Below the pieces are notes generated by a model, which was not told the DNA's origin, did no database searches, and saw only the letters and a list, made by a program, of their open reading frames with translations. Below, in pieces: positions 1-8,038 of a stretch of 64,000 bases of DNA (position 1 is the stretch's first letter; each line of letters starts with the position of its first letter). Position numbers and translations under genes: made by a program. Source of the stretch: Mesorhizobium sp. L-2-11 (GTDB lineage Bacteria; Pseudomonadota; Alphaproteobacteria; Rhizobiales; Rhizobiaceae); the NCBI RefSeq assembly GCF_016756595.1, contig NZ_AP023257.1, positions 6,588,001-6,652,000 of the forward strand, given 5' to 3'.

Positions 1-555
1 GACGGCCAGGGGCGCTGCCTCGGCGGCATCATCCTGTCGGACAAGAAGTGGATCGATGAGAATTTGCACGACTACTTCCGCCACACCGGTCCCAGCCTCT
101 CGCCGTTCAACGCCTGGACGCTGCTGAAGGGCCTGGAGACGCTGCCGCTGCGCGTTCGCCAGCAGACGGAAAGTGCCGGCCGGATCGCTGACTTCCTCGC
201 CGAGCGATCGGAAATTGTCCGCGTCATCTATCCCGGCCGCGCCGATCACCCGCAGGCGGCGGTCGTCAAGAAGCAGATGACGGGCGGCTCGACGCTGATC
301 TGCCTCGACGTCGACGGGGGCAAGCAGGCGGCCTTCGCCTTCCAGAACGCGCTGGATGTCGTGCTGATCTCCAACAATCTCGGTGACGCCAAGAGCCTGA
401 TCACCCATCCGGCGACGACGACGCACAAGAATCTGAGCGACGAGGCGCGCGCCGAACTCGGCATCGGGCCAGGCACGCTCAGGCTGTCCGTCGGACTGGA
501 GGACACTGACGACTTGCTCGAAGACATCGAGCAGGCCTTGAAAGCTGCCAGATAA
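1..555 (+). CDS. metZ: O-succinylhomoserine sulfhydrylase, C-terminal part (5' end outside window)
   Basis: The frame is open from the first base and runs 184 codons to a TAA. It is the C-terminal part of a PLP-dependent Cys/Met-metabolism enzyme that makes homocysteine directly from O-succinylhomoserine and sulfide. Recognisable stretches are GPSLSPFNAW (around residue 31) and the family block NNLGDAKSLITHPATTTH (around residue 121), followed by the closing region ending in DLLEDIEQALKAAR. The PLP-binding lysine lies upstream of the window. A strong inverted repeat at 617-660 follows. Cystathionine gamma-synthase relatives share the fold, but the IGPGTLRLSVGLED region and the apaG neighbourhood fit MetZ best. 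Confidence 0.9.
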   Translation, partial: DGQGRCLGGIILSDKKWIDENLHDYFRHTGPSLSPFNAWTLLKGLETLPLRVRQQTESAGRIADFLAERSEIVRVIYPGRADHPQAAVVKKQMTGGSTLICLDVDGGKQAAFAFQNALDVVLISNNLGDAKSLITHPATTTHKNLSDEARAELGIGPGTLRLSVGLEDTDDLLEDIEQALKAAR

Positions 556-616
556 TGCATGTCGCGCAAAAGTGTGCAGCGGTTTTGCGATAACGACATG
601 CATGAAAACAAGGAAC

Positions 617-660
617 CTAAAGCGCGTCGCATGAGGCTGGTCGAACGCGATGCGCTTTAG
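617..660. repeat. palindromic dispersed repeat / possible terminator after metZ
   Basis: Arms CTAAAGCGCGTCGC and GCGATGCGCTTTAG pair at 13 of 14 positions around a 16-base loop. It lies 60 bp after metZ and 46 bp before the convergent glycosyltransferase stop, so it could terminate both. No T-tract follows. Confidence 0.6.
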
Positions 661-706
661 GGATACGCGCCGAACTGCTGCGCCCTGATCTGCAAAGCAG
701 GCGCGA

Positions 707-1858
707 TCAGGCGCCCGACGGGGTCTCTTCCAATTCCGCACCGGCGCGGGAGATGGTCATCGTGTTGCCGCGCCAGTCGACGGCGCCGCTGAGCCAGCCG
801 CGCACCCAGATGGCGGGAAGCATCACATCGCGCGCAACCATCGCCGGGATCATGCGCAACGACAGGTGCCAGCCCTTGGCCGAAGCGAGAGCGCATTCAG
901 GGAGATAGGCGACGATCAGCACGGCGATGACGGTAGCCGGCAGGCTGAAACCGGCGCCTGCTGCCGCAACCAGCGCAAGCACCAGCGGCGGCACCGCTCC
1001 GATCAGGATCTCGGGCGCGAAGAACAGTGGGAAGGTGACGCGACGCAGGCGCGCCCAGCGGACCTGGCGCGACCAGATTTCGCCAAATGTGCGCGAACCG
1101 AGCGGCTGCTCGAAGGGCGCGGCGACGAGATTGACGCGCAGTCCGAGCCCGTTGACCAGCTTGGTCGCGGCGGCGTCCTCGGCGATCTCGGCAGCAAGCG
1201 CGCGGATGCCGCCATTGGCGTCGAGCAATGGCTTGTTCCACAGCATGCTCTTGCCCTGAGCAAAACCGAGGCCGAGCGCCTCGCCGGTATATTGCCAGCG
1301 CGCCTGCAGCGTGTTGAGGAAAGCGCATTCGACCTCCGCCCAGAACCCGTCCGGCCGCGAGCCGATCGGCGTCGAGCAGACGAGGCCGGTGTCCTGCCGC
1401 CATGCCTTCATCAGATGCTGGACATAGTCCCTCGGCATCAGGACGTTGGAATCGGCAAGGATGACCCAGTGGTGACGCGCTGCCTCCCAGCCCTTCACGC
1501 AATTGTTGAGTTTCGGATTGCCGCTGATGCGGTCGTCGCCGACCAGCAGCCGGGCCGGCACGGCCGGGAAGCGGGCGATCGCATCGGTGATCGGCCCGAC
1601 CACCGGGTCGTCGGCATGGGCGACGCAGAAGATGAGCTCATAATGCGGCCAGTCGAGAGAGAAGGCGCGCTCGAGCGTCTCCTCGGTAAACGGCTCGGCG
1701 CCGCGCGACGGCACGACGATCGACACCGGCGGCGCCTTGCCGGCTGGCGGCGTGATCCTGCCGGGCCGCTTCAGCTTCAACGAAGCGAGCAGAATGCTGG
1801 CGAGATTGACAATAAGGAGTGTTATGGAAAACAAGGCGGCTGTGACTGTCAATTCCAT
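707..1858 (-). CDS. ceramide glucosyltransferase-like glycosyltransferase (GT21/GT2)
   Basis: 383 residues from the ATG at 1858. An N-terminal membrane helix (about residues 4-25) precedes a GT-A domain starting PPVSIVVPSRG. The motifs of GT21 processive-like enzymes are visible: PKLNNCVKG, ADSNVLM (metal/nucleotide-sugar site) and RQVRWARLRR, which carries the (Q/R)xxRW signature. Two or three hydrophobic segments close the protein. It probably glycosylates a sphingolipid or related membrane lipid at the inner membrane. The frame stays open upstream to 1966, but that stretch overlaps the dispersed repeat at 1909-2020 and has no obvious ribosome site. GGAG lies 13 bases before the chosen start, so the start is likely but not certain. 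Confidence 0.85.
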   Translation of the reverse strand: MELTVTAALFSITLLIVNLASILLASLKLKRPGRITPPAGKAPPVSIVVPSRGAEPFTEETLERAFSLDWPHYELIFCVAHADDPVVGPITDAIARFPAVPARLLVGDDRISGNPKLNNCVKGWEAARHHWVILADSNVLMPRDYVQHLMKAWRQDTGLVCSTPIGSRPDGFWAEVECAFLNTLQARWQYTGEALGLGFAQGKSMLWNKPLLDANGGIRALAAEIAEDAAATKLVNGLGLRVNLVAAPFEQPLGSRTFGEIWSRQVRWARLRRVTFPLFFAPEILIGAVPPLVLALVAAAGAGFSLPATVIAVLIVAYLPECALASAKGWHLSLRMIPAMVARDVMLPAIWVRGWLSGAVDWRGNTMTISRAGAELEETPSGA

Positions 1859-2215
1859 CAATATCTGGTCGCTCCAGAAAGCCGGCCGCATGAAAGCCGT
1901 TTTCATTAGAACGCCGCGCGTCCAGTTGGACGCGCAAGGACGCTCTAACACTTTGAGTCTACGCACCGTGCTTTCCGAAAATCGAATTCGATTTTCGGGC
2001 CGAAGCGGTAGTTCGACAGAATGCTAAGTCGCCAGCCCTGCACACCATCCCCGGCCCTGCACACCATCATTGTCATGTGTCACTCAAATGACATTGTTGT
2101 TCGGCACCTGCGCTCAACAGATTCAGGCAACGATGGCAGGCACTGAGCGGAGGCACCCCGTTGACCGAACTGCGGAGAGAGTCGAATGTTCCGTCTGCAT
2201 ATTGTGGAGTGATTT
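1859..2215. other. intergenic region with dispersed repeat
   Basis: 357 bp between the divergent glycosyltransferase and apaG starts. It holds the dispersed repeat at 1909-2020, a direct repeat GGCCCTGCACACCATC near 2035-2070 (imperfect first copy), and a hairpin with arms TGTCAT/ATGACA around 2072-2094. No gene seen; promoters for both flanking genes must lie here. Confidence 0.5.
1909..2020. repeat. dispersed intergenic repeat, copy 1
   Basis: Contains CGCGCGTCCAGTTGGACGCGC (self-complementary; about 1915-1935), then AGGACGCTCTAACA and a second hairpin built on CGAAAATCGAATTCGATTTTCG (about 1977-1998). The same two-hairpin arrangement occurs at 9382-9482 and, much decayed, at 7921-8010. 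This type of repeat is common in rhizobial intergenic DNA. Confidence 0.7.
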
Positions 2216-2608
2216 ATGTACAGCGCCGTCACGCGCGACATCGAAGTACAGGTCAGGCCGTTCTATCTGGAAGATCGCTCCGACCCGTCGGAGAACCGCT
2301 ATGTCTGGGGCTACCAGGTGACCATCGACAACCAGTCGGATGAATTCGTGCAGCTTCTGTCACGCTATTGGCAGATCACCGACGGCACCGGCCGGGTCGA
2401 GGAGGTGCGCGGCGCCGGCGTTGTCGGCGAACAGCCTGAACTCAATCCCGGCGATAGTTATCAGTATACGTCTGGCTGCCCACTCTCGACGCCATCCGGC
2501 ATCATGGTCGGCCACTACACGATGCGCAACAAGCGGGGCGAGACGTTCGACGTCGCCATCCCCGCCTTTTCGCTCGATCTGCCGGGCACACGGCGCACCG
2601 TCAACTGA
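2216..2608 (+). CDS. apaG: ApaG domain protein
   Basis: 130 residues, full length for the ApaG family (about 125 residues). The Ig-like ApaG fold is recognisable from [55 protein letters not shown] and [13 protein letters not shown]. ApaG has been linked to divalent-cation and diadenosine-tetraphosphate phenotypes in enterobacteria, but its biochemical role is not settled. In many alphaproteobacteria apaG lies near metZ, as here. The start follows a short spacer and matches the family N-terminus. It is flanked on both sides by repeat-bearing intergenic DNA, so it is probably transcribed alone. Confidence 0.95.
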   Translation: MYSAVTRDIEVQVRPFYLEDRSDPSENRYVWGYQVTIDNQSDEFVQLLSRYWQITDGTGRVEEVRGAGVVGEQPELNPGDSYQYTSGCPLSTPSGIMVGHYTMRNKRGETFDVAIPAFSLDLPGTRRTVN

Positions 2609-2642
2609 GAACGGCGATTGGCGAAACTCTGCGCGACAGCGT

Positions 2643-2836
2643 CTTTCTCCCCGTCACTGTAAGTCACTGTAAGGGGAGAAATGCCCGGCAGGGCAATGAG
2701 GGGCGGCGCCGGGCTCGTGAGATTTTCTTGCATGCACAATGGCGTCTGAATGAATACACGCGGCCATTCGCCGAACTTTGCGCTGCCCCTCATCGGCCCT
2801 TCGGGCACCTTCTCCCCGCGGACGGGGAGAAGGGAC
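2643..2836. repeat. GC-rich inverted-repeat element (RIME-like), copy A
   Basis: Left arm begins TTTCTCCCCGTCACTG and continues GGCAGGGCAATGAGGGGC; right arm is CTGCCCCTCATCGGCCC through CCCGCGGACGGGGAGAAGG. The two arms are about 60 bp and face each other across roughly 80 bp of unique sequence. The left arm has a small internal duplication of AAGTCACTGT. It separates apaG and hslO, which are convergent, so it may also act as a terminator. Confidence 0.75.
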
Positions 2837-2840
2837 TTCC

Positions 2841-3851
2841 TTACTGAGCCGCAGCAAATTCCGCCGGGTCGAAGTCATACTGCTTCGAGCAGAATTCGCA
2901 GGCGACGTGAATGCCGCCATCCTCAGTGCTGTCCTTGATCTCGTCGGCGGAGAAGCCTTCGAGAATGCCGCGGATTTTTTCCCTGGAGCATGAGCACTGG
3001 TCGGCTACCGGCACGCCGCCGAAGACGCGCACGCCATGCTCGTGGAACAGCCGGTAAAGCAACCGCTCGGCGCCGATCGTCGGGTCGATCAGTTCCGTCG
3101 GCTCGATAGTGCCAAGCAACGCGAGCAGTTCCTGCCAGGAATTGTCGGCCGGATGATGGATATCCTCGCGCGGATCGCCATCGCCACCCGGAAGGTCGGG
3201 CACGCGCATGCGTTCGGACGATTGCGGCAGGAACTGCGCCAGAATGCCACCGGCGCGCCATTGCTCGCGGGCACCGCCGATGCCGGGCGTCAACAGCTTG
3301 GCCACCGAAAGCCTGAGATCGGTCGGGATCTGCTCCGACTGCCGGAAATAGGTGCGCGCAGCCTCCTCCAGCGTCTCGCCGTCGAGCTGGACGATGCCCT
3401 GATAGCGCTGCGTGTGGGCGCCCTGGTCGATGGTCAGCGCCAGGACACCGCTGCCGAGCAGCGTCTGCTGCGAGGTCTCGCCGGCAGATGTCAGTGCCTC
3501 CAGCCGGTCGCCGTCGAAGCGGGCATAGGCGCGGAGCGCATGCGGCGTGGAAAAATCCGCCACCAGCATGTCGACCGGCCCGTCGGTGCGGGTCTGCAGG
3601 ATGAATTTGCCCTCGAACTTGAGCGAGGTGCCGAGCAGCACCGTCAGCACGCAGGCTTCCGCCAGCAGGCGGGCGACCGGCTCGGGATAGTCATGACGGC
3701 TGAGGATCGCGTCGAGCATCGGCCCCAGCTGGACGGTGCGGCCGCGCACGTCGAGCGGGCCGACCTCGAAGGGCACGACATGATCGTCGCCGGCGTAACC
3801 GAATTCGCCGAGTTTGGGTTGATGTTCAGCCAATTGACGAGTTTCCAACAT
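2841..3851 (-). CDS. hslO: redox-regulated chaperone Hsp33
   Basis: 336 residues. Hsp33 is a cytoplasmic holdase that unfolds and dimerises when its zinc-bound cysteines are oxidised. The C-terminal zinc centre is complete: CSC, then 29 residues, then CEFC (about residues 286-320). Other family blocks are DHVVPFEVGPLDVRGR near the N-terminus and ECAF-region replacements such as RVFGGVPVADQCSC. The protein is slightly longer than the E. coli protein (292), mainly at the N-terminus. It lies 148 bp downstream of argF in the same direction, with a short duplicated segment between, and could be read from the arg promoter. Confidence 0.95.
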   Translation of the reverse strand: MLETRQLAEHQPKLGEFGYAGDDHVVPFEVGPLDVRGRTVQLGPMLDAILSRHDYPEPVARLLAEACVLTVLLGTSLKFEGKFILQTRTDGPVDMLVADFSTPHALRAYARFDGDRLEALTSAGETSQQTLLGSGVLALTIDQGAHTQRYQGIVQLDGETLEEAARTYFRQSEQIPTDLRLSVAKLLTPGIGGAREQWRAGGILAQFLPQSSERMRVPDLPGGDGDPREDIHHPADNSWQELLALLGTIEPTELIDPTIGAERLLYRLFHEHGVRVFGGVPVADQCSCSREKIRGILEGFSADEIKDSTEDGGIHVACEFCSKQYDFDPAEFAAAQ

Positions 3852-3951
3852 GACAAAGCTCCGGGGCGCGGCGATGCCGCCCTCCGGGGCGCATGCGTCG
3901 AAACGCGCTCGATTTGCGTGATGCGCCTGAGATAGGCATCACGCACTCCCG

Positions 3952-4011
3952 GATCAAGGCGGCCCGGATCTCGGTGGTCCTGATCAAGGCGGCCCGGATC
4001 AAGCGCCGAGG
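3952..4011. repeat. two 30-bp direct repeats at the argF/hslO junction
   Basis: GATCAAGGCGGCCCGGATC occurs at 3952-3970 and 3982-4000, a 30-bp period. The second copy overlaps the argF stop codon, so the duplication extended the intergenic spacer from the end of argF. Confidence 0.7.
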
Positions 4012-4910
4012 CACCACGCCAGAACCGCCTTCTGCGCGTGGAGCCGGTTCTCGGCCTCGTCGAACACCACCGAATGCGGCCCGTCGATGACTTCGTTGGT
4101 GACCTCCTCGCCGCGATGCGCTGGCAGGCAGTGCATGAACAACGCATCGGGCTTTGCCTTCGCCATAAGTGCCGCATTGACCTGATAGGGTGAGAAGACA
4201 TTGTGGCCGCGAGCACGGTGCTCCTGGCCCATCGACACCCAGCAATCGGTAACGACACAGTCGGCCTCGTGGACGGCCTCCTCGGGCGAGCGGGTGAAGT
4301 TCAACTTGCCGCCATGCGCCCTCGACCAGTCGACATGCTTCTGCGCCGGCTCGCTGCCTTCCGGCACGGCGACGTTGAGGTTGAAGCGGAACCGCGCCGA
4401 GGCCTCCAGCAGCGAATGCAGCACGTTGTTGCCGTCGCCGGTCCAGGCGATGGTCTTGCCGGCGACCGGGCCGCGATGCTCCTCGAAGGTCATGATGTCG
4501 GCCATCAGCTGGCAGGGGTGGGTATCGTCGGTCAGCCCATTGATGACGGGGACGGTGGCGTTCTCAGTCAGCTCCAGCAGCCGGTCATGCGATGTGGTGC
4601 GGATCATGATCGCATCGACATAGCGCGACAGCACCTTGGCCGTGTCGGCGATGGTTTCGGAGCGGCCAAGCTGCATCTCGGCGCCGGTCAGCATGATGGT
4701 CTCGCCGCCAAGCTGGCGCATGCCGACGTCGAAGGACACGCGCGTGCGCGTCGACGGCTTGTCGAAGATCATCGCCAGCACCTTGCCTTCAAGCGGTTTT
4801 GTCCGCTCGCCAGCCTTGAGCCTTGCCTTTCGCACGACGGCATCGTCCAGCATAAGGCGCAGATCGCCCTCGGAAACGGCGGAAAGATCGGTGAAATGGC
4901 GAAGGCTCAT
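3999..4910 (-). CDS. argF: ornithine carbamoyltransferase
   Basis: 303 residues from the ATG at 4910. It condenses ornithine with carbamoyl phosphate to citrulline in arginine synthesis. Signature motifs are all present: [11 protein letters not shown] (carbamoyl-phosphate binding), THPCQLMAD, the ornithine-side DCWVSMGQE and the [11 protein letters not shown] loop with its cysteine. An open extension upstream (to 5000) lies inside argD and is not family-like. Only 16 bp separate it from the upstream argD stop, so the two are cotranscribed. Confidence 0.97.
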   Translation of the reverse strand: MSLRHFTDLSAVSEGDLRLMLDDAVVRKARLKAGERTKPLEGKVLAMIFDKPSTRTRVSFDVGMRQLGGETIMLTGAEMQLGRSETIADTAKVLSRYVDAIMIRTTSHDRLLELTENATVPVINGLTDDTHPCQLMADIMTFEEHRGPVAGKTIAWTGDGNNVLHSLLEASARFRFNLNVAVPEGSEPAQKHVDWSRAHGGKLNFTRSPEEAVHEADCVVTDCWVSMGQEHRARGHNVFSPYQVNAALMAKAKPDALFMHCLPAHRGEEVTNEVIDGPHSVVFDEAENRLHAQKAVLAWCLGA

Positions 4911-4926
4911 TTGGGTCTTCCGACTG

Positions 4927-6126
4927 TTATTTCGCCGCAGCCGCGGCGATGGCGTCCGACAGGCCCCGGGCGCCGGCGCGGATGCGGTCGAGCGCCTCAT
5001 GGATCTCGGCGTCGGTGACGGTGAGCGGCGGCAGCAGGCGAAGAACGTTGTCGCCGGCCGGAACCGCCAGCAGATGCTGGTCGCGCAACGCCATGTTCAC
5101 CTTGGTGTTGGGCGCGGCGCATTTCAGGCCGAGCATCAGACCGCTGCCTCTGATGTCTTCGATGACGTCGGGAAATTCGTCGGCGATACCCGCCAGCCCC
5201 TGCTTCAGCAGCAACGCCTTGCGCTGCACATCTTCCAGAAAACCGTCTTCCAGCACGACGTCGAGCACGGCGTTGCCGACCGCCATCGCCAGCGGATTGC
5301 CGCCGAAAGTGGTGCCGTGCACGCCGGCGGTCATGCCGGCGGCTGCCTCGTCGGTGGCGAGGCAGGCGCCCACCGGGAAGCCGCCGCCGATGCCCTTGGC
5401 GACGGCCATGATGTCGGGCGTGACGCCAGCCCATTCATGGGCAAACAGTTTTCCGGTGCGGCCGATGCCGCACTGGACCTCGTCGAAGATCAGCAGCAGG
5501 TCATGCTGTTCGCAGAGTTGCCTCAGCCGCTTCAGCGACTGCGTCGGCACCGGGCGAATACCGCCCTCGCCCTGCACCGGCTCGATCAGGATCGCGGCGG
5601 TCTCTGATGTGATCGCCTTTTCGGCCGCGTCGATGTCATCGAAGCCGACCTGGTCGAAACCTTCGACCTTGGGGCCGAAACCTTCCAGGTATTTATACTG
5701 GCCGCCGGCGGCGATGGTCGCCAGCGTGCGGCCATGAAAGGCGCCTTCGAAGGTGACGATGCGAAAGCGCTCGGGATGGCCCTTGACGAAATGGTAGCGC
5801 CGCGCCGTCTTGATGGCGCATTCCAGCGCCTCGGCGCCGGAATTGGTGAAAAACACCTTGTCGGCGAAGGTTGCGTTGGCCAGCCGCTCGCCCAGACGGC
5901 TCTGCCCCGGAATCTCGTAGAGGTTGGAGACATGCCAGAGCTTGGCCGCCTGCTCGGTGAGTGCCGAGACCAGATGCGGATGGCTGTGGCCCAGCGAATT
6001 CACGGCAACGCCGCCGCCAAAATCGAGATATCGCTCGCCCTTGTCGGTGACCAGCCAAGTGCCTTCCCCATGGTCGAAGGCCAGGGGCGCGCGGGTAAAG
6101 GTCTCGAAAAGCGCCGAACCGCTCAT
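4927..6126 (-). CDS. argD: acetylornithine/N-succinyldiaminopimelate aminotransferase
   Basis: 399 residues. A class III PLP aminotransferase for the N-acetylornithine step of arginine synthesis, usually also able to use succinyl-diaminopimelate. Motifs: [42 protein letters not shown] and the PLP lysine in [14 protein letters not shown]. The start at 6126 has GGAG nine bases upstream; the frame is open further 5' but that extension is not conserved in type. First gene of the arginine run argD-argF(-hslO), and divergent from gcrA with a 355 bp shared upstream region. Confidence 0.97.
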   Translation of the reverse strand: MSGSALFETFTRAPLAFDHGEGTWLVTDKGERYLDFGGGVAVNSLGHSHPHLVSALTEQAAKLWHVSNLYEIPGQSRLGERLANATFADKVFFTNSGAEALECAIKTARRYHFVKGHPERFRIVTFEGAFHGRTLATIAAGGQYKYLEGFGPKVEGFDQVGFDDIDAAEKAITSETAAILIEPVQGEGGIRPVPTQSLKRLRQLCEQHDLLLIFDEVQCGIGRTGKLFAHEWAGVTPDIMAVAKGIGGGFPVGACLATDEAAAGMTAGVHGTTFGGNPLAMAVGNAVLDVVLEDGFLEDVQRKALLLKQGLAGIADEFPDVIEDIRGSGLMLGLKCAAPNTKVNMALRDQHLLAVPAGDNVLRLLPPLTVTDAEIHEALDRIRAGARGLSDAIAAAAAK

Positions 6127-6481
6127 TATATGCGTCTCCGGAACCGGAAAATCAAAAAGCCGCCAAAGCGGCGGCCTTTGCGGCTTATCGTGTTTTTCGG
6201 CCATGAAGTCAACGAAAACGTCGCGCAAGGACGCGCGGCAAGCTTTCCAGCGAGACGCCGGCTCATCAGCGACCGGGCAAGTTGGGGAAAACCAAAAAAA
6301 CCGATTCGCGTTGGCCCTCGGACTCTTGTCACCGAGTCAGCGCATAAGGTAATTGTAGGTCGAGAAATAACTAGATTTCGTGCGGCGGACCTAATCACCC
6401 GATATATGTGGTGTCTGCCCGGCGGAAGCCGGATCGTGGAAGGATTCCGATCGCCGCACATTTCAGCAGGAGCGCGGTCTC
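6127..6481. promoter_or_regulatory. argD/gcrA divergent regulatory region with four GANTC sites
   Basis: 355 bp with no gene. It holds CcrM-type methylation sites GATTC (6303-6307), GACTC (6321-6325), GAGTC (6334-6338) and GATTC (6443-6447). The three upstream sites fall within 36 bp. GANTC sites near gcrA are expected because CcrM methylation and GcrA are coupled in alphaproteobacterial cell-cycle control. I see no good TTAA-N7-TTAA CtrA site here. Confidence 0.55.
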
Positions 6482-7000
6482 ATGAATTGGACTGACGAGC
6501 GGGTCGAACTTCTTAGAAAACTGTGGTCTGAGGGGCTGAGCGCCAGCGCGATCGCCGCACAGCTTGGGGGTGTCAGCCGCAATGCCGTCATCGGCAAGGT
6601 GCATCGGCTGAAACTGTCGGGCCGCGGACGCGCGACTGCCACGCCGGCACGCCAGAAGAAGAGCGTGCAGGGGTCGACCGTGCAGAAATCAGTGTCGCGG
6701 GCGGCAAGCACTGCGCGGCATATCACCACGTCGATCGGCGCGACCGCGCTGCAGGCGCAATTCGACGCCGTACCGGTGACGCGTCATTATGTCCGTCCGG
6801 TCGAGAACGTCGTCGTGCCGATCTCGCGGCATCTGCAGCTTGTCGAATTGACCGAGCGGACATGCAAATGGCCGAATGGCGATCCGCTTTCGGAAGAGTT
6901 CCATTTCTGCGGCAACGACGCGGCCGAAACCGGACCCTATTGCAAGTATCACGCCCGCGTTGCGTTTCAGCCCGCTTCGGAGCGGCGGCGCAGCCGGTGA
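6482..7000 (+). CDS. gcrA: cell-cycle regulator GcrA
   Basis: 172 residues, the usual size. GcrA binds sigma70 holoenzyme and GANTC-methylated promoters to drive S-phase genes. The N-terminal DNA-binding helix-turn-helix is exact for the family: MNWTDERVELLRKLWSEG then GLSASAIAAQLGGVSRNAVI. The C-terminal sigma-binding part includes LTERTCKWPNGDP and FCGNDAAETGPYCKYH, with the conserved cysteines and HAR. A low-complexity linker joins the two. It is divergent from argD and convergent with phoU, with a heptamer tandem repeat starting two bases after its stop. Confidence 0.97.
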   Translation: MNWTDERVELLRKLWSEGLSASAIAAQLGGVSRNAVIGKVHRLKLSGRGRATATPARQKKSVQGSTVQKSVSRAASTARHITTSIGATALQAQFDAVPVTRHYVRPVENVVVPISRHLQLVELTERTCKWPNGDPLSEEFHFCGNDAAETGPYCKYHARVAFQPASERRRSR

Positions 7001-7002
7001 GG

Positions 7003-7064
7003 GAATAGCGAATAGCGAATAGCGAATAGCGAATAGCGAATAGCGAATAGCGAATAGCGAATAG
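7003..7064. repeat. heptamer tandem array GAATAGC x 8.9
   Basis: Eight perfect copies of GAATAGC (7003-7058) followed by GAATAG. The complement occurs at 7108-7118 and 7122-7132 (CTATTCGCTAC twice). A transcript across the gcrA-phoU junction can fold into a long stem, so the region probably works as a bidirectional terminator. The array length is likely to vary between strains. Confidence 0.9.
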
Positions 7065-7114
7065 AAGTAGCTTGATCCCTTGTGAATCGAAAGCAAGCGG
7101 TCTTTCCCTATTCG

Positions 7115-7837
7115 CTACTCCCTATTCGCTACCGGAATAACAATCCTGTCTGTCTTGTCGCCCTTCGGCCGCTCGGCCGGCATCTGGTCGCCGGTGACGA
7201 TGTAGTAGATCGTCTCGGCGATGTTGGTGGCGTGGTCGCCGATCCGCTCGATGTTCTTGGCGCAGAACAGCAGATGCGTGCAGGGCGTGATGTTGCGCGG
7301 ATCTTCCATCATGTAGGTCAGCAACTCGCGAAACAGCGAGGTGTACACGGCATCGATCTCATCGTCGCGGTCACGCACGAAGCCGATCTTTTCCACCGAG
7401 CGCGACGCGTAGACGTCAAGCACTTCCTTGAGCTGCGTCAACGCCAGGTCGGCCAAGGCCTCGATGCCGCGGAACAGGCTGGTCGGCTGGCGCCCTTCTA
7501 TGACGGCAACAACGCGTTTGGCGACATTCTTGCCGAGGTCGCCGACCCGCTCGAGATCCGCCGAGATGCGGATCGCCCCGACGATCTCGCGCAAATCCGT
7601 CGCCATCGGCTGGCGCTTGGCGATGATGATGATCGCCTTGTCGTCGATCTCGCGCTGCCCCTGGTCAAGAACGGCATCGTCGCGGATGACCTTCTGGGCA
7701 AGGCCAGGGTCGGCGTTGACCAGGGCCGCAATCGCCTGTTCGACCATGCGTTCGGCGTGGCCGCCCATCGCGGCAATGCGCTTCGACAGATATTTCAGCT
7801 CCTCGTCATAGGCGCTGACGATGTGCACGGACTGCAT
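7115..7837 (-). CDS. phoU: phosphate signalling protein PhoU
   Basis: 240 residues from the ATG at 7837, which has GGAAGG eight bases upstream. The all-helical two-repeat PhoU fold is evident: YDEELKYLSKRIAAMGGHAERMVEQA in the first half and the metal-binding LERVGDLGKNVAKR plus NIERIGDHATNIAE in the two repeats (E/DxxxD). PhoU couples the Pst transporter to the PhoR kinase. Here it follows phoR by 200 bp with no pst genes between. Its last codons and stop (ANRE-stop) lie inside the TAGCGAATAG-type repeat arm. Longer 5' extensions run into a degenerate dispersed repeat and are unlikely. Confidence 0.95.
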   Translation of the reverse strand: MQSVHIVSAYDEELKYLSKRIAAMGGHAERMVEQAIAALVNADPGLAQKVIRDDAVLDQGQREIDDKAIIIIAKRQPMATDLREIVGAIRISADLERVGDLGKNVAKRVVAVIEGRQPTSLFRGIEALADLALTQLKEVLDVYASRSVEKIGFVRDRDDEIDAVYTSLFRELLTYMMEDPRNITPCTHLLFCAKNIERIGDHATNIAETIYYIVTGDQMPAERPKGDKTDRIVIPVANRE

Positions 7838-8038
7838 GGAGATGCCTTCCCGGTCTTCTGGTCCCGAGTCGTTTCCTCGAATCCCCGCTGATACACTAGC
7901 CGGATGACAGAAAAAAGAAACCGTTAGAGCGACGTGCGCCCACTTGGATAGATAGTACGCTCTAAGCGCCTTATCCACGCATACGGCTATCTTAAAATCT
8001 TCCGGTTTTAGGGTCGGCGCGTTCTTGGATCGTGAGCG
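7838..8038. repeat. phoR-phoU spacer containing a decayed dispersed repeat
   Basis: Between about 7921 and 8010 the sequence AGAGCGACGTGCGCCCACTT followed by ACGCTCTAAGCGCC resembles, with many changes, the repeat at 9382-9482. In rhizobial relatives this is where pstSCAB sits, so the spacer marks the junction of a loss or relocation. Confidence 0.5.

Noticed and set aside
7003..7064. Possible CRISPR-like array
   Set aside because: Unit is 7 bp with no spacers; a simple tandem repeat.
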